Positions 59,205-64,000 of a stretch of DNA of 64,000 bases are shown here, piece after piece. The translations under genes were made by a program, and so were the position numbers. The notes below the pieces were generated by a model, which saw only the letters and a program-made list of their open reading frames with translations, ran no database searches and was not told where the DNA came from. Position 1 is the stretch's first letter. Each line of letters starts with the position of its first letter. Source of the stretch: Arenibacterium halophilum (GTDB lineage Bacteria; Pseudomonadota; Alphaproteobacteria; Rhodobacterales; Rhodobacteraceae); the NCBI RefSeq assembly GCF_005938225.1, contig NZ_VCPC01000003.1, positions 186,001 through 250,000 of the forward strand, in the 5' to 3' direction.

Positions 59205-60737
59205 CTAAACCGGGTCGCCCGCATCCAGCCGGGCCAGGCAGTCTTCGGCCTCTGACAGGATTTGCTTGCGGTCATCGGCATCGCGCCCATCCCAGTTACG
59301 ATAGATCATCCGCATGCGTTGGTTGCCTTCGAACCGCTCGCGGTGGCGGTCGATAAACTGCCAATACAGCAGGTTGAAGGGGCAGGCGTCCTTGCCCATC
59401 TTCGCCTTCACGTCATAGGCACAGCCGGTGCAGTAATCCGACATCTTGGCGATGTAGTTGCCCGAGCTGACATAGGGTTTCGACGCGACAACCCCGCCAT
59501 CGGCGAATTGGCTCATCCCCACGGTGTTCGGTGCCTCGACCCACTCGAACGCGTCGGCATAGACCGACAGATACCATTCGTGCACCTCGGCCGGATCCAC
59601 GCCCGCCAGCAGGGCGAAGTTGCCCGTGACCATCAGGCGCTGGATGTGGTGGGCATAGGCGGTGTCGCGGGTCTGGGCCACCACCTGAGACAGGCAGGCC
59701 ATGCGGGTTTCGACCCCCCAGTACAGCGGTGGCAAAGCGCGCGCGTGTTTCAGGGCATTGCGGGTCGGGTAATCCGGCCCCTCAAGGAAATAGATGCCGC
59801 GCACGAATTCGCGCCAGCCGATGATCTGGCGAATGAACCCCTCGACAGCGTTCAGCGGGGCCTTTCCAGCCTGATAGGCGGCTTCGGCGCGCTGACACAC
59901 CTCAAGCGGGTCCAGCAGGCCGATGTTCAGATAGGGCGAGATCACGGCGTGCCACATGGTGCCTTCGCCCGTCAGCATCGCGTCCTGATAATCGCCAAAG
60001 CGGGGCAGGGCATGGGTGATGAAATGATCCAGCGCCTTCAGCGCCTGATCGCGGGTGGTGGCATAGCCAAAGGGGCGCAGGGTGCCGAAATTATTGCCGA
60101 ACTTCGCGTCTACGAGGTCGAGCACGTCTGTCACCACCTCATCGGGGTCGAAGGTCAGCGGCTTGGGCGGGGCGGCGTCGCCCTTGGCGGGCTTGCGGTT
60201 GTCGGCGTCGTAATTCCATTGCCCGCCGGCGGGGTCGTCGCCTTCCATCAGCAGCCCGGTGTCGCGCCGCATCTCGCGATAGAACCACTCCATCCGCAAT
60301 TCCTTGCGGCCCTCGGCCCATTGGGCGAACCACTCGCGCGAGCACAGGAAGCGGTCGTCGGGGTGTTCAGTCATGCGCAGGGGCACGTCTTCCAGCGCGG
60401 CGATCAGCCGCCATTCGCCGGGCGTGGTATAGAGGATTTCGTCGGCCTCGTAGCCTTCGGCACGGCGCAGCAACTCTCCGGGGATCGAGCCGGCGTTGTC
60501 GGTATCGTCCAACTGGGTGTAGGCGACGGTCCAGCCGTCCTTGCGAAGGTGCGCGGCGAATTTGCGCATCGACGCCAGCACCAGCGCGATCTTTTGCGGG
60601 TGGTGGGGGACATATTCGGCCTCGGCCATCACCTCGGCCATTACCACCACGTCGCGATCCTTGTCGGCGGCGCGCAGCGCCGACAGGTCGTCGCTCAGCT
60701 GGTCGCCCAGCACCAGAACCAGCCGGGGTTTCACCAT
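59205..60737 (-). CDS. Iron-sulfur cryptochrome/photolyase (FeS-BCP, PhrB type)
   Basis: A 510-residue FAD photolyase, probably for (6-4) photoproducts. The N-terminal Rossmann domain begins KPRLVLVLGDQLSDDLSAL. The four cluster Cys are Cys348 (TRMACLS), Cys436 and Cys439 (SDYCTGCAY) and Cys452 (KDACPFN), the spacing known for PhrB. The FAD region has GWREFVRGIYFLEG near residue 308 and QRLMVTGNFALLAGVDP near 366. It overlaps the SDR gene by seven bases. Confidence 0.95.
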   Translation of the reverse strand: MVKPRLVLVLGDQLSDDLSALRAADKDRDVVVMAEVMAEAEYVPHHPQKIALVLASMRKFAAHLRKDGWTVAYTQLDDTDNAGSIPGELLRRAEGYEADEILYTTPGEWRLIAALEDVPLRMTEHPDDRFLCSREWFAQWAEGRKELRMEWFYREMRRDTGLLMEGDDPAGGQWNYDADNRKPAKGDAAPPKPLTFDPDEVVTDVLDLVDAKFGNNFGTLRPFGYATTRDQALKALDHFITHALPRFGDYQDAMLTGEGTMWHAVISPYLNIGLLDPLEVCQRAEAAYQAGKAPLNAVEGFIRQIIGWREFVRGIYFLEGPDYPTRNALKHARALPPLYWGVETRMACLSQVVAQTRDTAYAHHIQRLMVTGNFALLAGVDPAEVHEWYLSVYADAFEWVEAPNTVGMSQFADGGVVASKPYVSSGNYIAKMSDYCTGCAYDVKAKMGKDACPFNLLYWQFIDRHRERFEGNQRMRMIYRNWDGRDADDRKQILSEAEDCLARLDAGDPV

Positions 60738-61396
60738 GGGATCACCTCTCCGGCGTAGTCAAAGAACTGACCTGTCTGGGCTGGAGTCAGGCTGTCGAGC
60801 ACGTGCAACAGGTTTTCAGCGGCCTGCGAGGGCGAAACCTTGCGATGGGCGGGGTAATTGCGCGTGAAATCGGTTTCAACGGTGCCCGGGTGCAGGGCGA
60901 CAACCGCCGCATCGGGGTATTTGCGGGCAATTTCGATGGCGGCGGTGCGGACGATCTGGTTCGCAGCGGCCTTGGAGGCGCGATAGCTGTACCACCCGCC
61001 AAGCCCGTTATCGCCGATCGACCCGACCCGCGCTGTGAGTACGCCCGCGACGGCGCGGCCCCGGCGCGGCAGCAGGCGCGGCACCTGCGCCAGCACCAGC
61101 GCCGGGCCAATGGCGTTCACTGCCATGACCTGGGCCATTGTTTCTGCGTCGATCTCGGCCAGCGATTTTTCGGGCCGCGAGTCCTTCGGTGACAGGATGC
61201 CTGAGGCGATCAGGATCGTATCGAATGGTCCCTCCAGTGCGGCCATGTGGGTCGAGACCGAGTGCGGATCGGTTATATCGAACCCGTCGCCCGAGCGGGA
61301 CAGGGCGGTGACGGCATCGCCGCGCGCGTCGAGGGCCGCTGCCAAGGCCGCGCCGATACCGCCCGAGGCGCCGATAACCAACGCCCGCCCGGTCAT
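60731..61396 (-). CDS. Short-chain dehydrogenase/reductase (photolyase operon)
   Basis: A 221-residue SDR. It begins MTGRALVIGASGGIGAALAA (cofactor Gly motif) and has the catalytic pattern YSYRASKAAANQI (Tyr and Lys) near residue 145 with ARVGSIGDNGLGG supplying the Ser. It is coupled to DUF2256 (ATGA) and to the photolyase. Its link to photorepair is by context only; it may supply or recycle a pterin or lumazine cofactor. Confidence 0.88.
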   Translation of the reverse strand: MTGRALVIGASGGIGAALAAALDARGDAVTALSRSGDGFDITDPHSVSTHMAALEGPFDTILIASGILSPKDSRPEKSLAEIDAETMAQVMAVNAIGPALVLAQVPRLLPRRGRAVAGVLTARVGSIGDNGLGGWYSYRASKAAANQIVRTAAIEIARKYPDAAVVALHPGTVETDFTRNYPAHRKVSPSQAAENLLHVLDSLTPAQTGQFFDYAGEVIPW

Positions 61397-61581
61397 GGCG
61401 CGCGCCGCGTTCTGCGGCATCGGTCTGAACAGAACCTTATCTCGTCCCAGCAGCGCGCCCATTTGCGCCGCCATGCGAAGGGGCGGCCACAGGCCGCGCA
61501 GTCCTTGTGAGGGAGATCGCCCTTGCGCCGCATCCGGCCAGATGGCGCAGGTATTTGATCTTGCGAAGTCATGTCAGACAT
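61393..61581 (-). CDS. DUF2256 small cysteine-rich protein
   Basis: A 62-residue protein with the DUF2256 core RKGDLPHKDCAACGRPFAW and RRKWARCWDEIRFCSDRC. Five Cys (28, 31, 44, 51, 55) could bind Zn or an FeS cluster. There is no clear ribosome site; the ATG at 61581 or a later ATG may be used. It is the first gene of an operon with the SDR and photolyase, and I recall the same gene beside photolyases in other proteobacteria. Confidence 0.8.
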   Translation of the reverse strand: MSDMTSQDQIPAPSGRMRRKGDLPHKDCAACGRPFAWRRKWARCWDEIRFCSDRCRRTRRAP

Positions 61582-61820
61582 ACGCGCGGGCGCTGCAGTC
61601 GGTTCACTCTCGCCAGATCTATCCGCCGCGCCCGGTCGGAATCGGATCGTGACGGGAAGTGAGTATATTGTGAATAGTGAATATGGAAGGCGACGGTCTG
61701 ACTGTACCGGAATGGGTGTGCGCCATATCGAGTTGATGAGTCGGAAAAGGCTGATCGCGGCCGGTATTTGGCGCGCTTAGCGCTGTGCGGCCCTGGGAGG
61801 CAGGCCTTTGCGCCCCGGGT

Positions 61821-62597
61821 CTAGGGCTTTGACGGCGTGGCGTTGCCGCTGATCTTGCGCCGCATCAGGTATTGATAGAGCGACGGTGACAGCCGCATGA
61901 TCCAATAGGACAGTCGCGCGACGCGACCCACGGGGATAAAATCGCGACCGCGGTTCAGGCCGGAGAGTATGACGCGCGCCGCATCTTCGGGTGTCATGTA
62001 GTCCAGCCCGTCGCTGGCCGATCCGGGGCGCACGATGCCATTGTCGTCGCGATCCGGGCGGCCGATGTTGGTGGCGACGAAGCTGGGCGCAGCGATGGCG
62101 CAACGCACGCCGTGGGTGTGTTCCTCGGCGCGGAGCGAGGCGAAGAACCCCTGCATCGCATGTTTCGACGCCGCATAGGCGGTGCGGTTCAGCAGCGGCG
62201 CAAAGCCGGCAACAGACGAAATCGCCAGATGGGCGCCACGGCTTTTCCGGACCGGCAACAGGAAGGCGCGGGCCATGTTGACGGCGGCGAAATAGTTGAT
62301 CTCGAACACGCGGCGGTGGCTGTTCTCGTCACTGGAGTCGAAGCCGCCGATATGCGAGACGCCGGCATTATAGATCACTAGGTCGATCGAGGGGCGGTTT
62401 TCGATGATCTTTTGCGCGGCCATCGACAGAGCCTTTGGATCGGTCAGATCGACCTGAACCGGGGTGCAGGCGGGGCCGAGCGTCACCCCTTCGGTCGTGA
62501 GGTCCATCAGGACGCAATGCCAGCCCTGCGCCATGAGCTGCGCAGCCAAGGTACGACCCAAGCCCCCGTTTCCGCCCGAGATCACGGCCGTTTTCAA
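61821..62597 (-). CDS. Short-chain dehydrogenase/reductase
   Basis: A 258-residue SDR with the cofactor motif SGGNGGLGRTLAAQL near the start, NAGVSHIGG, Ser in ISSVAGFAP and the catalytic YAASKHAM near residue 155. The inferred start is a TTG at 62597 that overlaps the upstream epimerase stop by four bases (TTGA). The C-terminal 40 residues contain an amphipathic helix (RLSYWIMRLSPSLYQYLMRRK), as in membrane-associated SDRs acting on lipids. Confidence 0.87.
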   Translation of the reverse strand: MKTAVISGGNGGLGRTLAAQLMAQGWHCVLMDLTTEGVTLGPACTPVQVDLTDPKALSMAAQKIIENRPSIDLVIYNAGVSHIGGFDSSDENSHRRVFEINYFAAVNMARAFLLPVRKSRGAHLAISSVAGFAPLLNRTAYAASKHAMQGFFASLRAEEHTHGVRCAIAAPSFVATNIGRPDRDDNGIVRPGSASDGLDYMTPEDAARVILSGLNRGRDFIPVGRVARLSYWIMRLSPSLYQYLMRRKISGNATPSKP

Positions 62598-63523
62598 AGC
62601 GCTGCCGCCTGTTTCCAGATGTCGAAGGCCTGTGCCGAGGTGCATTCCGGGATTATGCCGAAATCGCGTTTCAGGCGGTCGTTCGACAGGACAGGGCGGT
62701 ATTGCAGAAATCGCACCTGCTCGGGGCCATAGGGCGTCAGGCCAAGGGGGTGCGCAATGGCCAGCGCGGCGCGCAGCAGGCTTGCGGGGATGCGCAGCAC
62801 GGGCTTTTTCAGGGCGCGGGCCAGATCATCCACCGTCATCATGCCGTCTCCGGCCACATTGAAGATGCCGGTCGGAGCGGCCGTTGCGGCATGATGCAGG
62901 ATGCGGGCCAGATCGCCGGTCCAGATGAAAACAAACGGGCTGTCGCTGCCCGAAACCGCCAGCAGCCGCTTGCGTCGGAACAAGGCGGTGATCTGGTTTT
63001 CGACACCTGCGCCCAGCACCGTACCGACCCGCAGTACGACCTGTTCCAAATTTGGGTGATCGATGCGCGCGCGTGCCAGAATCTCTTCGACCTGACGCTT
63101 GTGGTCGGAATAGGCGAATTCTGGGTTGCCCCGGCACGGGTCGCTTTCGCGCAGCGGCATCGGGTTGTCGGCATGATAGCCATAGGCCGCGCCGGAACTG
63201 GTGACCACGATCCGCCGCACACAATGGTCGATACAGGCTTGCAGGACGTTGCGGGTGCCGGTGACATCCACCGCATGGGCCGCTTTGCGCGTCATTCCGG
63301 GCGGTGGGGTGACGATGGAAGCCAGGTGAACAACAACGTCGGGGCGGTGTGCGGCAATCACACGCGCGGGATCGTCGGTGGTAACATCCAGCCTTTCGAA
63401 TGCGGTGTCCGGCGGAAGAGTGCCGCGCGCAAGGTCGGTGGCGATGACATCGGGGGCGTTCAGGCGCGCCAGCACTGAGCGGCCGATCATGCCCGCCGCT
63501 CCGGTGATCAGGACCCGGGTCAT
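62594..63523 (-). CDS. NAD-dependent epimerase/dehydratase family protein
   Basis: A 309-residue extended SDR. The cofactor motif is VLITGAAGMIGRSVL at residues 4-18 and the catalytic region has SSGAAYGYHAD with YSDHKRQVEE (Tyr and Lys) near residue 140. The middle of the protein, FVFIWTGDLARILHHA, is typical of this family. It lies between a bile-acid-symporter-like gene and an SDR, with four-base overlaps on both sides. The substrate may be a sterol, a nucleotide sugar or a lipid. Confidence 0.87.
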   Translation of the reverse strand: MTRVLITGAAGMIGRSVLARLNAPDVIATDLARGTLPPDTAFERLDVTTDDPARVIAAHRPDVVVHLASIVTPPPGMTRKAAHAVDVTGTRNVLQACIDHCVRRIVVTSSGAAYGYHADNPMPLRESDPCRGNPEFAYSDHKRQVEEILARARIDHPNLEQVVLRVGTVLGAGVENQITALFRRKRLLAVSGSDSPFVFIWTGDLARILHHAATAAPTGIFNVAGDGMMTVDDLARALKKPVLRIPASLLRAALAIAHPLGLTPYGPEQVRFLQYRPVLSNDRLKRDFGIIPECTSAQAFDIWKQAAAL

Positions 63524-64000
63524 CTGGCCGCCGGGGTGCGGCGCATCACCTGCGCCAGTGCGATGCCTGAAACCGCGTGCCAGATCCCCCAGAAGGCGGC
63601 GACCACGGCCATGCCGCCCAACCCGCCGAAGAAGCCGAAGATCAGCACCAGACCAAGGCCGGAATTCTGGATACCGGTTTCTATCGTGACCGCGCGGCGG
63701 TCGTAAGCGGACAGCCCGGCCAGCGTTGCCAGCGTAAATCCGCCCCCCAGCGCCAGCGCGTTGTGCAGCACGACCAGCGCGGCAATGCCTCCGGCGTAGG
63801 TGAGGAACTGCGCCCAGTTGGCGGCCAGCGCAAGCACGATGAATGCGGCGAAGATGACCATCGACAGTGTTTGCAAAGGGCGGCGCAACCGGGCGGCGAT
63901 CATCGGACGGTGCGTGTTCAATGTCACGCCCAGCAACAGTGGCAGGATCAGCATGAATCCGACCGTAACCGCCACCTGCACCGGATCGATCGAGGTCGCG
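63520..64000 (-). CDS. Bile acid:sodium symporter family protein (partial, 5' end outside window)
   Basis: At least 159 C-terminal residues of a polytopic membrane protein (SBF/BASS family). The frame remains open to the right edge, so the start lies beyond the window. It has about five helices; RRAVTIETGIQNSGLGLVLI contains the ETGxQN motif of the sodium-site crossing region. It is the first visible gene of the operon with the epimerase and the SDR, which would fit uptake and oxidation of a steroid or related organic anion. Confidence 0.85.
   Translation of the reverse strand, partial: ATSIDPVQVAVTVGFMLILPLLLGVTLNTHRPMIAARLRRPLQTLSMVIFAAFIVLALAANWAQFLTYAGGIAALVVLHNALALGGGFTLATLAGLSAYDRRAVTIETGIQNSGLGLVLIFGFFGGLGGMAVVAAFWGIWHAVSGIALAQVMRRTPAAR

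Overview
The window is high-GC, densely packed alphaproteobacterial DNA. It most resembles the Rhodobacteraceae (Roseobacter group). Supporting features are a ParA-like MipZ, an F0 ATP-synthase operon encoding separate b and b' subunits (I-a-c-b'-b), a VPLPA-CTERM surface protein, two M10/RTX proteases starting with an MCxxC motif, an FeS-type photolyase next to a DUF2256 protein, a DUF2783 protein, and a consensus CtrA box. I see no tRNA, rRNA, CRISPR array, transposase or phage gene. It reads as ordinary chromosome.

Layout. 1-3.3 kb: a partial gene, a glutathione transferase, and an ackA / MaoC-phosphotransacylase pair. 3.4-8.6 kb: a small ion-channel protein and a branched-chain-amino-acid-type ABC importer (livKHMGF). 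9.1-14.2 kb: an overlapping VOC / DOPA-dioxygenase pair, a VPLPA-CTERM protein, an orphan Tat-exported peptide-type binding protein and an exported cyclase. 14.4-21.8 kb: a homogentisate catabolic cluster on the minus strand (hmgA, a 33-aa membrane protein, fahA, a metallo-beta-lactamase-fold protein, a DinB protein, an FAD aromatic hydroxylase, DUF2783, maiA) with a divergent MarR regulator. 21.8-25.2 kb: a periplasmic protein, mipZ and a TPR-sulfotransferase.

25.3-34.8 kb: a translation and protein-targeting block (ffh, three GNAT acetyltransferases, chorismate mutase, rpsP, rimM, trmD, then rplS and rpmE). An M10 protease gene on the other strand interrupts it between trmD and rplS. 34.8-37.8 kb: a second, strongly RTX-repeated M10 protease. 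38.2-41.2 kb: azoR with a divergent LysR regulator, a DMT exporter, a 22-aa membrane peptide and an ArsR regulator. 41.5-44.2 kb: the F0 operon. 44.3-50.1 kb: a GntR regulator, a lipoprotein, smc and a transglutaminase-like protein. 50.1-53.2 kb: a lytic transglycosylase and cobD-cobC. 53.4-56.7 kb: a CtrA box with a divergent receiver protein, a glutathionyl-hydroquinone reductase, a conserved hypothetical and a PatB/MalY enzyme. 56.8-59.2 kb: three tandem peptide deformylase paralogues and fmt. 59.2-64 kb: a DUF2256-SDR-photolyase operon and a transporter-epimerase-SDR operon running off the right edge.

The most unusual non-genic feature is a dispersed family of intergenic composite inverted repeats at eight loci. 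It has a B half, a spacer and an A half that pair with each other. Most copies lie at gene 3' ends, several between convergent genes. Their small internal stems change sequence between copies but keep pairing, which suggests selection on a folded RNA or DNA form, perhaps a bidirectional terminator. Other points of interest are a probably non-catalytic third deformylase, a metallo-beta-lactamase-fold protein lacking canonical metal ligands, a structured leader upstream of ffh, and a 17-bp hairpin between rpsP and rimM. All functions are read from sequence and remembered family motifs; no database search was run.
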